DNA of 64,000 bases from Polaribacter sp. MED152. Lineage in GTDB: Bacteria > Bacteroidota > Bacteroidia > Flavobacteriales > Flavobacteriaceae. The notes beneath the pieces are model-generated. The model was not told the origin of the DNA. It ran no database searches and was given only the letters and a program-made list of their open reading frames with translations. Positions within the stretch are counted from its first letter, which is position 1; each line of letters starts with the position of its first letter. The stretch covers positions 1,374,501 to 1,438,500 of the forward strand of contig NC_020830.1 of NCBI RefSeq assembly GCF_000152945.2, written 5' to 3'. A program made the position numbers and the translations under genes. This document shows, piece after piece, positions 37,180 to 47,039 of this stretch.

Positions 37180-38912
37180 TACAGTAAATCGAATTGTTTA
37201 AAATGATGGGTAAAATGTTTTATTTGAAACCTTTTCCAATAATCGAAATCCAATTCTCCAAAAAATGGGTGTACCACAGTTCTACCTTCCTCTTTATTGA
37301 ATATCATTACAAATTGTTGTACTTGATAATCTAAATCATCTATAGCTTCAGCCAAAGAATTAAACTTTAATGGCACTGGACCATCAGATAAGAAAGAGGC
37401 TCTAAAACCCATTTGCAATTCGTTTTCTGAATTTAGAAATGGTTTTCTTCTTGCACTTTTTTCATCAGAAACAAAAACATTAACGTTCCAGTTACCATTT
37501 GCAATTTGGGTTACTGAACTTAAATGCTCAATCATTTGTTGCGCATTCATTTGGCCAAATACAGGTTTTGTATCTTCTTTTAAGTTTAATAATATACTTC
37601 TAACATCATCAAAATTTAAGAAATTTACCCAATTCACTTTTGGCTTTCTAAGTGATTTTATTTTTTCAACTACTGCAGAATGTGATACTGTTCTTTCTTC
37701 AAAATACTTTTCTACAGCCTTTTTCTCATCTTCTGTAGCATCAAATTGATTCAATATATTTTGCAAATGCATTTTCATATGACCATGTTGAATACCTTTG
37801 GTAGTTAAGGCTCTTAAAGCTGCGTAATTTTGTGCTAAACCTGCTGCAGCCATAATTTGCATTAACACTCTTGCAGATGGTTTTTGCAACATTTCTAGTG
37901 ATAATTTAGCCATTGGATGTAAGGCTGTTAAACCACCTACAGTACCTAATGCCAATGGAATTTCTATCCAAAACTTAAAGATACCATCATCTATTGAACA
38001 GTGAGATAAACTTGAATAAGAGCCTTTTCTAGAAGCATAGGCATGTGCACCAGCCTCTACTGCTCTAAAATCATTGCCAGTTGCTAAAACCACAGCATCT
38101 ACTCCATTCATTATACCCTTGTTATGCGTAACTGCTCTGTAAGGTTCTATTTCTGCAATTTCTACTGCTTGTTTAAATTTTTCCGCAAATTTCTGAGGGT
38201 TGTCTCCTCCCAATTCTTCAATTTTACAACTTACTTCTGCTCTAACTAAACATTCAGGAACGTAATTAGACAGAATACTCATGACAATTTCTATATCCTC
38301 ATTTTCAAATTTCTTAGCAATTGCCTCTAAACAAGAATTAATGAAGTTTGCACCCATTGAATCTTTAGTTTCGAAAGTAACATGCAATTGATAATAATTG
38401 GCTAGCTTGTCTGTTTTATCAACCAAAGAAATATCTAAAATACCTCCACCTCTTTTTTCCATATTCTTTGTTATGGAAGCTGTAGCAGCATATAGTTCTG
38501 TCTTGTTTTTGTTAAAATAGTTATGAAGCTCTTCTTTTTTACCTGCATACATAAAGTGTACTTGACCTATTTTGGTGGTTCCTAAAACCTTGGTTTTAAA
38601 ACCTCCTCTTGTACTCCAAAATTTAGCAACTTTAGAAGCTGCAGCAACCACAGAACTCTCTTCTACCACCATTGGTATTACATAAGTTCTATCATTAATA
38701 ACAAAATTTGGTGCAACTCCAAAAGGCATGTAAAAGTTAGAAATTGTATTTTCTATAAAATCATCATGTAATTCTTGAAGGTTTTTATTCGCATTCCAAT
38801 ATTGCTTAATAATTGCAATAGATTCAGATTGATTTTGAAAGTAATTTTCTGTTAACCAATCAATTTTTTCTTCTTTGGTTAGTTTGGAAAAACCAGATAT
38901 AATTTTGCTCAT
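37179..38912 (-). CDS. mvaA: HMG-CoA reductase (class II type) with C-terminal DUF1569/DinB-like domain
   Basis: A 577-residue protein. Residues 1-440 are a class II HMG-CoA reductase: ENTISNFYMPFGVAPNF, the lysine/asparagine motif HNKGIMNGVDAVVLATGNDFRAVEAG, GGLTALHPMAK, and the late catalytic His in GIQHGHMKMH. Typical class II enzymes stop near 430. Here residues about 446-577 add a domain with MNAQQMIEHL, HPFFGELDFDYW and KHFTHHFKQF, matching the DUF1569/DinB-like helical bundle with three or more possible metal-binding His. Reductase is probably used in the mevalonate direction, with the following GHMP kinase. Confidence 0.92.
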   Translation of the reverse strand: MSKIISGFSKLTKEEKIDWLTENYFQNQSESIAIIKQYWNANKNLQELHDDFIENTISNFYMPFGVAPNFVINDRTYVIPMVVEESSVVAAASKVAKFWSTRGGFKTKVLGTTKIGQVHFMYAGKKEELHNYFNKNKTELYAATASITKNMEKRGGGILDISLVDKTDKLANYYQLHVTFETKDSMGANFINSCLEAIAKKFENEDIEIVMSILSNYVPECLVRAEVSCKIEELGGDNPQKFAEKFKQAVEIAEIEPYRAVTHNKGIMNGVDAVVLATGNDFRAVEAGAHAYASRKGSYSSLSHCSIDDGIFKFWIEIPLALGTVGGLTALHPMAKLSLEMLQKPSARVLMQIMAAAGLAQNYAALRALTTKGIQHGHMKMHLQNILNQFDATEDEKKAVEKYFEERTVSHSAVVEKIKSLRKPKVNWVNFLNFDDVRSILLNLKEDTKPVFGQMNAQQMIEHLSSVTQIANGNWNVNVFVSDEKSARRKPFLNSENELQMGFRASFLSDGPVPLKFNSLAEAIDDLDYQVQQFVMIFNKEEGRTVVHPFFGELDFDYWKRFQIKHFTHHFKQFDLL

Positions 38913-39054
38913 TTATGCAGATATAAACTATGTTCAACAAATATAAATCAATCTTAGAAAACAATGTAGAATAATCAAGATTTCTGATTTTTTAGGATAT
39001 TTTTTGCTGATTTTTCCGTAAACTTGGCAAACTTTTATCAAAAACAAAGTCTAA

Positions 39055-41277
39055 ATGAAAAAATCTATCATTTTAGCAACCTTACTACTTTCTATAATAG
39101 GTTGTACAAATACTAGTTCTGAAACCTCAAACAACACTTCTACTGGCACTAAAGAAATTACTCTCGAAGAAATTTGGGATGGTACTTTTTCTACAGAAAG
39201 AATGAACGCACTTAATTCTATGAATGGTGATTTTTATTCTTTGCTAAACAGAGATGAAGAAGGTAATACAACTGTAGACAAATATAGTTATAGTACTTTA
39301 GAAAAGGTAGAAACTATTGTAAGTAGTGCAGATTTGAAAGATTTAGATGGTTTTTCATCTTATAAATTTAATGCTGATGAAACTAAATTAATACTAGGTA
39401 CTCAGTTTAAAAAAATATACAGACGTTCTTATAGTGGTACATTTTATGCCTATGATGTAGCTTCTAAAAAACTTTCTTTAATAGGGAAAGACATTCAAGA
39501 GCCATTGTTTTCTCCTGATAACAAAAAGGTAGCTTATGCTAAAGACAATAACATTTACATTAAAGATTTTTCTAGAAATGCCTTAATACAAGTTACAAAA
39601 GATGGCAAGAAAAATAGCGTTATAAACGGAATTACAGACTGGGTTTACGAAGAAGAATTTGGCTTTGTAAGAGCTTTTGAATGGAGTAAAAACAGTAGAT
39701 ATTTAGCTTTTTTAAGATTCGACGAATCTGATGTACCTACTTTTTCTATGGATATTGTTGGTGATGGGCTTTATCCAAATCAGCAAGTATTTAAATACCC
39801 TAAAGCAGGTGAAAAAAATGCAGATGTTACTTTACATATGTATACTCTAGCAAATAAGACTACAAAGAAAATTAGTCTAGGTGATTATGAATACATCCCA
39901 AGAATTAAATGGTCTAATAACGATGCTATTTTAGTGGCAACTACCTTAAATCGTTATCAAAATAATTTAAAATTACACAAGGTAAATGCATTAAGAAGTT
40001 CATCTACAGTATTATTAAATGAAACTGATAAAGCGTATATAGACATTACAGACAATCTTACGTTCTTAACAGATAATTCATTTATTTGGACAAGCGAAAG
40101 AGATGGTTTTAATCATATTTATCATTATGATTTTAATGGTAATCTTATCAATCAGATTACAAAAGGAGATTGGGAAGTAACCAACTACTATGGCTTTAAT
40201 CCAACTAAAAAAACAATTTATTACCAATCTGTAGAAAATGGTTCTATAAATAGAGGTGTATACTCTATTGGTTTAGATGGTAAAAACAAACAGTTGCTTA
40301 GTAATAAGGATGGTCAAAACTCAGCTGCCTTTAGTACCAACTTAAACTACTTTATAAATACATTTTCTACATCAGAAATTCCACCTATTTACAGTTTGTA
40401 TTCTGCTGAAGGCGAAATGCTAAAAGTGGTAAAAGACAATGCTGAACTTAAAGAAGAATTGGCAGATTATAAAATGAGTCCTAAAGAGTTTTCTACTATT
40501 AACATTAATGGTTATGACTTAAATATGTGGATGATAAAACCTGTTGATTTTGATGAGAATAAAGCATACCCAATGTTAATGTTTCAATACTCAGGCCCTG
40601 GTTCTCAGCAAGTAGGTAATAGATGGAATGGAACCAATGACTACTGGCACAATATGCTTGCGCAAAAAGGTATGATTGTAGTTTGTATTGATGGTAGAGG
40701 AACAGGTTTAAAAGGTGCAGACTTTAAGAAAGTAACACAAAAAGAATTGGGTAAATTTGAAGTTGAAGACCAAATAGCTGCTGCTAAAAAACTTGCAGAA
40801 CGCTCTTATATTGATGAAGATAATATTGGTATTTGGGGATGGTCTTTTGGTGGCTTTATGAGTACAAATGCGCTGTTAAAAGGTAGTGATATTTTTTCTA
40901 CAGCAATCGCAGTTGCACCAGTAACTTCTTGGCGTTTTTACGATACTGTTTATACAGAACGCTATATGCAAACACCTCAAGAAAACGCAAGTGGTTATGA
41001 CGAAAACTCACCAATCAACTATGCAGATAAATTAGAAGGAAATTATTTATTAGTTCATGGAACAGGAGATGATAATGTACACGTACAAAATTCAATGAGA
41101 ATGATTAACGCACTTATTGAAGCCAATAAACAATTTGATATGTTTATTGTTCCAGATAGAACTCATGGAATTTATAAAGGCGCAAATACAAGATTGAATT
41201 TATACACAAAAATGACCAATTTTGTAGAAGAACATTTAATAGAAAAATCAAACAAAACAACTAAAGTAAAAGGATAA
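39055..41277 (+). CDS. Dipeptidyl peptidase IV-type S9 protease (lipoprotein)
   Basis: A 740-residue exported peptidase with lipobox IIGC near residue 16. Residues about 60-480 form the DPP IV beta-propeller, containing DWVYEEEFG with the paired Glu that binds the substrate N-terminus. The alpha/beta-hydrolase domain has nucleophile Ser in GWSFGG (about residue 597), Asp in GTGDDNVH and His in RTHGIY. It releases X-Pro or X-Ala dipeptides. It is followed after two bases by a POT dipeptide transporter, which fits a release-and-import pair. Confidence 0.95.
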   Translation: MKKSIILATLLLSIIGCTNTSSETSNNTSTGTKEITLEEIWDGTFSTERMNALNSMNGDFYSLLNRDEEGNTTVDKYSYSTLEKVETIVSSADLKDLDGFSSYKFNADETKLILGTQFKKIYRRSYSGTFYAYDVASKKLSLIGKDIQEPLFSPDNKKVAYAKDNNIYIKDFSRNALIQVTKDGKKNSVINGITDWVYEEEFGFVRAFEWSKNSRYLAFLRFDESDVPTFSMDIVGDGLYPNQQVFKYPKAGEKNADVTLHMYTLANKTTKKISLGDYEYIPRIKWSNNDAILVATTLNRYQNNLKLHKVNALRSSSTVLLNETDKAYIDITDNLTFLTDNSFIWTSERDGFNHIYHYDFNGNLINQITKGDWEVTNYYGFNPTKKTIYYQSVENGSINRGVYSIGLDGKNKQLLSNKDGQNSAAFSTNLNYFINTFSTSEIPPIYSLYSAEGEMLKVVKDNAELKEELADYKMSPKEFSTININGYDLNMWMIKPVDFDENKAYPMLMFQYSGPGSQQVGNRWNGTNDYWHNMLAQKGMIVVCIDGRGTGLKGADFKKVTQKELGKFEVEDQIAAAKKLAERSYIDEDNIGIWGWSFGGFMSTNALLKGSDIFSTAIAVAPVTSWRFYDTVYTERYMQTPQENASGYDENSPINYADKLEGNYLLVHGTGDDNVHVQNSMRMINALIEANKQFDMFIVPDRTHGIYKGANTRLNLYTKMTNFVEEHLIEKSNKTTKVKG

Positions 41278-41279
41278 TT

Positions 41280-42788
41280 ATGTTAGATAAAGGAGTTAGC
41301 ACAACTACAGCAGAACCAGAAATGTTTGGACATCCAAAAGGATTGTTCTATTTATTCTTTGCAGAATTATGGGAGCGTTTTAGTTTCTATGGTATGAGAG
41401 CGTTATTAACGCTTTATATGGTAAATGAAATTTTTAAAGCCATTGCAGAAAGAGATACAGCCACTGCAATTGTATATGCATCTTATGGTTCTTTAGTATA
41501 TGCATCAACTGTTATTGGAGGTCAAATTTCTGATAAAATTTTAGGAATGCGTTCATCTATTTTTCTTGGAGGAATACTTATGGCTCTTGGTCATTTTGTA
41601 TTGGCAGTAGAAAATGATACTGCTTTCTTTTTAGCATTAGCTTTAATTGTAGTAGGTAATGGTTTTTTTAAACCAAACATATCCACTTTTGTAGGTGCTC
41701 TTTATGAAGAGGGAGATGTTAGAAAAGACTCTGGATTTACCATTTTCTATATGGGTATTAATATTGGTGGTTTTGTTGCTCCATTACTGTGTGGTTGGTT
41801 AGCTTTAGAATATGGCTATCACTATGGTTTTGGTTTAGCTGGAATTGGAATGATGGCTGGTTTAATCTTCTTTTGGAGTGGAATAAAAAAGAATGTTTTT
41901 GGCGATAAAGGAATGCCACCAAGCCAAGAAATTTATGAGAAGAAAATAATCGGAGTTCCTCAAAAAACCTTAATTCCAATTATTGCATTTTTATTTGTAC
42001 CAGTAATAGCTTATTTACTTGCTTCTTGGCAACAAAATTATGTTAGTGGAATCTTTAAATTTATTGGTTTTGCAGTTTTAGCTTATTTAGTTTATATCAT
42101 GGTTAAACTAGATTCAGACGCTCGTAAAAAACTTATCATGGCAGTTTTAATTACATTTTTTATGACTTTATTTTGGGGTTTCCATGAGTTGTCTGGTAGT
42201 GTAATTACCCTATTTGCCTCTAGAAATGTAGATTTAGCAGGTATTATGAGTGCAGCTCAAACAAATGCATTAAACTCAATGTTCATTATTGTTTTAGCAA
42301 TTCCAATCTCTTTACTTTGGGGATATTTAGCAAAAAGAGGTTTAAACCCAAGAACACCTTATAAGTTTGGATTAGGGTTACTTTTTGCTGGTTTATGTTT
42401 TTACATACTTTCTATCTCTGGAGCAAGTGCAGATGAAAATGGTTTAGTACCATTTGTATATCTTTTAGTTATGTATTTTATATTATCTATTGGAGAGTTA
42501 TTTATGTCTCCAGTTGGCTTATCTAAAATTACGGATTTATCTCCAAAAAATATAGTTGCGTTTATGATGGGAGTTTGGTTTTTATCATCTGCTTTTGCGT
42601 TTCAAATTGTAGGATTTATTGGTGAGCAATTGGCCATAGAAAGTACAGACAAAAATGTTGGAGGCTTAGAGACCTTAACAATCTATACAGACGGATTTCA
42701 TTTAATAGCTATGTATGCCTTAGGTGCAGGTGCAATTGTATTGCTATTCTCACCTTTAATGAAAAAATTATTAGGTAACGTTCACTAA
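41280..42788 (+). CDS. POT family proton-coupled oligopeptide transporter (first copy)
   Basis: A 502-residue inner-membrane transporter of the PTR2/POT branch of the major facilitator superfamily, with 12-14 helices. The signature ELWERFSFYGMRALLTLYM contains the ExxERFxYY-type proton-coupling motif; FYMGINIGGFVAPLLCG and GELFMSPVGLSKI are also POT signatures. It is translationally close to the DPP IV gene (TAA-tt-ATG) and imports di- and tripeptides with protons. A terminator follows. Confidence 0.95.
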   Translation: MLDKGVSTTTAEPEMFGHPKGLFYLFFAELWERFSFYGMRALLTLYMVNEIFKAIAERDTATAIVYASYGSLVYASTVIGGQISDKILGMRSSIFLGGILMALGHFVLAVENDTAFFLALALIVVGNGFFKPNISTFVGALYEEGDVRKDSGFTIFYMGINIGGFVAPLLCGWLALEYGYHYGFGLAGIGMMAGLIFFWSGIKKNVFGDKGMPPSQEIYEKKIIGVPQKTLIPIIAFLFVPVIAYLLASWQQNYVSGIFKFIGFAVLAYLVYIMVKLDSDARKKLIMAVLITFFMTLFWGFHELSGSVITLFASRNVDLAGIMSAAQTNALNSMFIIVLAIPISLLWGYLAKRGLNPRTPYKFGLGLLFAGLCFYILSISGASADENGLVPFVYLLVMYFILSIGELFMSPVGLSKITDLSPKNIVAFMMGVWFLSSAFAFQIVGFIGEQLAIESTDKNVGGLETLTIYTDGFHLIAMYALGAGAIVLLFSPLMKKLLGNVH

Positions 42789-42803
42789 TTAAAAATTATA
42801 TAG

Positions 42804-42837
42804 AAACCTCATAAACTAAAAATTTATGAGGTTTTTT
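42804..42837 (+). terminator. Rho-independent terminator between the two POT genes
   Basis: AAACCTCATAAA / TTTATGAGGTTT stem with a T run, 16 bases after the first POT stop. The second POT gene begins just after it, so read-through or an embedded promoter is needed for its expression. Confidence 0.88.
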
Positions 42838-42857
42838 GTTTTTAAAAACTACTACTT

Positions 42858-44432
42858 ATGAGTACTGCATCAACCAAAGAATTTTCTTTACTAAATCATA
42901 AACCAGCACTATTTGTGTTGTTCTTTACAGAAATGTGGGAACGTTTTTCATACTATGGAATGCGTGCCATTTTCGTTTTATTCTTAACAGATTCTTTTGC
43001 TGATGGTGGCTGGGAATGGTCTAGAGAAAGAGCATTAGGCCTTTTAGCAATCTATACCAGTTCAGTATATATTACGCCTTTAATTGGTGGCATTATTGCA
43101 GACAAGTTATTGGGTTATCAAAAAGCAGTAGCTCTTGGTGCTTTAGTAATGACTCTTGGGCATGCTTCTATGGCTTTAGAAACAGAAACCACACTATATT
43201 TAGGTATTGCTTTTTTAATAATTGGTAATGGTCTTTTTAAACCGAATGTAACTTCAATGGTTAGTGGTTTGTATGACAAATATCCTGAGAGAAAAGATGG
43301 TGCATTTACAATATTTTATATGGGTGTTAATGCAGGTGGATTTTTAGGTGTGCTTCTATGTGGGTTTTTAGCTAATAATTTAAGTTACTCTTGGGGATTT
43401 GGTTTGGCAGGAATCTTTATGTTTTTAGGAACTTTACAATTTTGGTTTGGTAGAAACATCTTTGAAAATGTTGGTAAAGCGCCTAATAAAAATACTAAGA
43501 AAGTAGATTTAACAACAGAAGTAGATCCAAAAAATGCAATTTTAGTTGATGCTGAAGTTCAAGAAGCTACAACCAATAGAAAAATCCAAAATGATAGGTA
43601 TATTGTAGTTGGGCTTTTGGCTTTTTTTACTGTATTTTTTTGGTGGGCATTTGAACAAGCAAGTGGTTCTATGAATATTTTTGCTAGAGATTATACCCAA
43701 AGAGCTTTAAGTGGTAATGCTGCTCTAACTTTTAAAATAGTAGATGTTTTAGTATCCACAGTTCCTCTTTTAATAATTTCTTGGGTGTTACTAAAATTAT
43801 TCGGACAAACCTTTAAACAAATATCACTTTCAAATATCGTTTTAGGAATAAGTTTTCTAAGTATTTGGGGTTTTGTTATCTGGAAACTTTCTATCATATT
43901 TTCGTCAGAAACAACAGAAATTGAAGCTTCTTGGTTTTTAATTTTAAACTCACTTTTTATTATATTTTTGGCTCCACTATTTTCTAAATGGTGGGAAAGT
44001 AAATTCAACCCATCTGCAGCCGTAAAATTCGGAATTGGTATGATTTTACTAGGTATTGGTTTTGGAGCTTTAGCTTATGGCTCTAGTGATATTCCACAAG
44101 GAGCAAAAACAGCATCTGTAAGTTTAATATGGCTTGTATTGGCTTATTTATTTCATACAATGGGTGAACTTTGTATTTCTCCTGTAGGTTTATCTTATGT
44201 ATCAAAACTAGTGCCTGCTAAGAAAATAGGTATGATGTTTGGTATTTGGTATCTAGTAAATGCAGTTGGTAATTTCTTAGCTGCAAAAACTGGTAGCTAT
44301 ATAGACCCAATTGTAGAGAAATATTCTATGTCTTATTTCTTTCTTATTTTTACAATAATTCCTGCAGTAGTTGGTTTAATATTTCTAGTGTTAAATCCTT
44401 TAATAAAAAAATTGATGCATGGAATTCGCTAA
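42858..44432 (+). CDS. POT family proton-coupled oligopeptide transporter (second copy)
   Basis: A 524-residue paralogue of the preceding transporter with TEMWERFSYYGMRAIFVLF, FYMGVNAGGFLGVLLCG and GELCISPVGLSYVSKL. It differs by a longer central loop (about residues 205-245, hydrophilic, NKNTKKVDLTTEVDPK) and overall divergence, so the pair is an old duplication and may differ in peptide range. It probably shares a transcript with the thioredoxin-like gene 35 bases downstream. Confidence 0.94.
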   Translation: MSTASTKEFSLLNHKPALFVLFFTEMWERFSYYGMRAIFVLFLTDSFADGGWEWSRERALGLLAIYTSSVYITPLIGGIIADKLLGYQKAVALGALVMTLGHASMALETETTLYLGIAFLIIGNGLFKPNVTSMVSGLYDKYPERKDGAFTIFYMGVNAGGFLGVLLCGFLANNLSYSWGFGLAGIFMFLGTLQFWFGRNIFENVGKAPNKNTKKVDLTTEVDPKNAILVDAEVQEATTNRKIQNDRYIVVGLLAFFTVFFWWAFEQASGSMNIFARDYTQRALSGNAALTFKIVDVLVSTVPLLIISWVLLKLFGQTFKQISLSNIVLGISFLSIWGFVIWKLSIIFSSETTEIEASWFLILNSLFIIFLAPLFSKWWESKFNPSAAVKFGIGMILLGIGFGALAYGSSDIPQGAKTASVSLIWLVLAYLFHTMGELCISPVGLSYVSKLVPAKKIGMMFGIWYLVNAVGNFLAAKTGSYIDPIVEKYSMSYFFLIFTIIPAVVGLIFLVLNPLIKKLMHGIR

Positions 44433-44467
44433 TGAATCTTTGGCACATCATTTGCAAATAAATAATT

Positions 44468-44992
44468 ATGAAAAAATTACTTGTTTTAATCGCTTTTACA
44501 TTTGTTAGTTTTACTAGCAATGCTCAAGAAAAAATTAATTGGTTGTCTTTTGAAAAGGCCATAGAATTAAACAAAGAAAATCCAAAACTAATTTTAATAG
44601 ATGTCTATACAGATTGGTGTAGTTACTGTAAAAAAATGGACAAAGAAACGTATGCCAATGCTACAATTGCAAACTACATTAATAAGAATTTCTATGCTAT
44701 TAAGTTAGATGGTGAAGGTAAAGAGGATATTAATTACAAAGGATATACTTTTAAATTGAAAGGTAAAGGTAGATCTAAATTTCATGAATTATCTGCTGCT
44801 TTGATGGATGGTCAATTCTCTTATCCAACAACAATTTTCATGACAGAAAAAGAACAAGTACTTCAAAAAATACCTGGTTATTTAACTGTAGAAAGGTTTG
44901 AGAAAATATTAGCCTATTTTAATACTGAAGCATATAAAGATCAAGAATGGGCAGATTTTGAAAAGGACTTTAAGAGCAATTTAAAACGTTAA
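44468..44992 (+). CDS. Exported thioredoxin-like protein
   Basis: A 174-residue protein with a signal peptide (about 1-19, TSNAQ) and a thioredoxin fold of the DUF255/Thioredoxin_7 type. The active-site motif is DWCSYCKKM (CSYC, about residues 51-54), with a cis-proline strand SYPTTIFM. It is a periplasmic disulfide reductase or isomerase candidate; the partner is unknown. The last four bases overlap the end of the convergent comEC gene. Confidence 0.85.
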   Translation: MKKLLVLIAFTFVSFTSNAQEKINWLSFEKAIELNKENPKLILIDVYTDWCSYCKKMDKETYANATIANYINKNFYAIKLDGEGKEDINYKGYTFKLKGKGRSKFHELSAALMDGQFSYPTTIFMTEKEQVLQKIPGYLTVERFEKILAYFNTEAYKDQEWADFEKDFKSNLKR

Positions 44993-47004
44993 TTTTTTAG
45001 AATAAAAGCGCCATTTCTAGAAGTATCATGAAAAGGGATCTTCAGTTCTTTTGAAGTAGTTTTCCATCTTTGCACATAACTTTTATAATTAGAACCATCT
45101 GCTACAATTTGCTTTGGTTCTAACTTATTTATAAGACGTTCTAAATTAATTTTAGGAGATTGTTTCAATAGTACAATTTGATTCTTAAAACCGTCTAAAT
45201 CAAACACGCCTAAACTATCAATTTCTAAAATTTTCTGATGTTTAAATTGATAAATATTTGAAATATCGTTTTGATATTTAACGTCTATATCCTCATTAAT
45301 TTTATAAGATTTTATTGCATTTGCTAATTTTACTTTCACTGGATCTAAGTCATGATGAATTGTGAAGGCAGTGCCATTTCTTTCGCCAAAAATGGAATTT
45401 CTAGACTTATGAAAAACAATAAATTCTTCCTTGTTTTCTGTTTGATAATTTTCAAACAAAACCAATCCTTGTAATAGTAAAACAGAAAATAAAAAGTACA
45501 CTAATGATTTTGCCTTTTGATTTGTAAAGAAATAAATACCAAAAGCAATCACTAAATAAATAGAGAGCATCGCTTTAAATGAAAGTGATATTTCTGTGAA
45601 TAGAAAATCTTCTTGTTTAGAAATCCAACTTACAAAGTTGTTCATCGACGAAATTATTAAACCATAAACATCTGCCAAGAATTGAGGTAAAATATTCAAT
45701 AATGCCAGTAAAATAATAAGAATTCCGCCTATTAGAATCAAGCCCAAAAAAGGTACAATAATCAAATTTGATAAAATGAATAAACCTGGAAATTGATGAA
45801 AGTAAAATAAACTTAAAGGCAACACCCCTATTTGCGCTGCTAAAGAAACCGTAGTTAGTTGCCATAATTTATCAAATAAAATATTTTTAGGCTGCCATAA
45901 TTTATAAAACTTGGGTTGTAGAATTACAATACCAAAAACAGCCAAATAACTCATTTGAAACCCTACATCAAGCAAAAACATGGGTTTAAAAATTAACAAT
46001 AAAAACAACGATGAAATTAAAGAGAATAAAACAATGTTTTTTCTATTAAAGAACATTCCTATTGCTAAAAAAGTAAACATAGTAACTGCTCTAACAACGC
46101 TAGCTGAAAGCCCTGCAATAAAAGCAAACATCCAAAGAAAAATTACGATTAAAACAGTTTTTAAAATTTTACCCTTTTTTAATTGTTCTAAAGGTTTTAA
46201 AAGAATATTTAAAATAAGTAGCATTATACCTACATGCAAACCAGAAACTGCTAAGATGTGAATAGCGCCTGCATTTGCATAATCTTCTAATAATTCTTTA
46301 GAAATATGAACTCTTTTACCTAAAAGTAGCGCATTAATTACAGCCAATTCATCAGGTTTAAAATTGTACTTTTTTAAAGCGACATCAACCCTATTTCTGA
46401 ATTCATCTGAATAACCAATCATGGTATTCTGTGTACCTTTTTGAACTAAATATTCATTTTCCTTTAAATATATATGCTGATGAATACCTTGTTTAATAAG
46501 ATACTTTTTGTAATTAAATTGATAAGGATTTGATGGCTTAGAAACCTCTTGAAATTCAGGTTTCGCTATTAAAATGTTGTCAATTGAATGTTCTATTAAA
46601 GTATGGTTCTTTGCAATATTCAGTAGAACTTTGCCACAAGTTACACTCGTATCATTTTTAATAACCTTTGCTTCGTATTTATGATAATAATCGTTTGGTT
46701 TTAGAACTTTAGTTATTTTAAAAAAAGAAAGTTTTTGATAATTAACCTGTTTACTGTAATGATTGCTGTAGTTTAAATCATTGTTCAAATAAACTGATGA
46801 CACACCAATAAAATAGAACAATAAAAAACTTACAAGCGTTCGCAAAACCTTTTGCTTTATCAATAATAAAAGCAAAAGCATAAGAAATAAAAATCCGATT
46901 TTTAGAAAACCAAATTGCCAAATATTAAAATAAAATTGACAAAGGATTCCTAAAATAACTTGCATAGCAAAATGCAAGGGTAAATAGGTAAGTACCTTTT
47001 TCAT
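44989..47004 (-). CDS. comEC: ComEC/Rec2-like membrane protein with degenerate C-terminal domain
   Basis: A 671-residue polytopic protein: N-terminal helices, a DUF4131 beta region (about 90-190), then the ComEC competence domain (LLGKRVHISKELLEDYANAGAIHILAVSGLHVGIML and the helices after it). ComEC forms the inner-membrane channel for transforming DNA. The C-terminal 150 residues replace the metallo-beta-lactamase nuclease domain, but I see no HxHxDH motif, so nuclease activity is unlikely. Neighbouring genes are not competence genes. Confidence 0.88.
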   Translation of the reverse strand: MKKVLTYLPLHFAMQVILGILCQFYFNIWQFGFLKIGFLFLMLLLLLLIKQKVLRTLVSFLLFYFIGVSSVYLNNDLNYSNHYSKQVNYQKLSFFKITKVLKPNDYYHKYEAKVIKNDTSVTCGKVLLNIAKNHTLIEHSIDNILIAKPEFQEVSKPSNPYQFNYKKYLIKQGIHQHIYLKENEYLVQKGTQNTMIGYSDEFRNRVDVALKKYNFKPDELAVINALLLGKRVHISKELLEDYANAGAIHILAVSGLHVGIMLLILNILLKPLEQLKKGKILKTVLIVIFLWMFAFIAGLSASVVRAVTMFTFLAIGMFFNRKNIVLFSLISSLFLLLIFKPMFLLDVGFQMSYLAVFGIVILQPKFYKLWQPKNILFDKLWQLTTVSLAAQIGVLPLSLFYFHQFPGLFILSNLIIVPFLGLILIGGILIILLALLNILPQFLADVYGLIISSMNNFVSWISKQEDFLFTEISLSFKAMLSIYLVIAFGIYFFTNQKAKSLVYFLFSVLLLQGLVLFENYQTENKEEFIVFHKSRNSIFGERNGTAFTIHHDLDPVKVKLANAIKSYKINEDIDVKYQNDISNIYQFKHQKILEIDSLGVFDLDGFKNQIVLLKQSPKINLERLINKLEPKQIVADGSNYKSYVQRWKTTSKELKIPFHDTSRNGAFILKN

Positions 47005-47039
47005 AGCGATTTAAAGATACTAATTTTTAATAAAAAGTT

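Noticed and set aside
45617..45865. 82-codon minus-strand frame inside comEC
   Set aside because: It overlaps the ComEC transmembrane region in another frame, and ComEC shows family conservation there.
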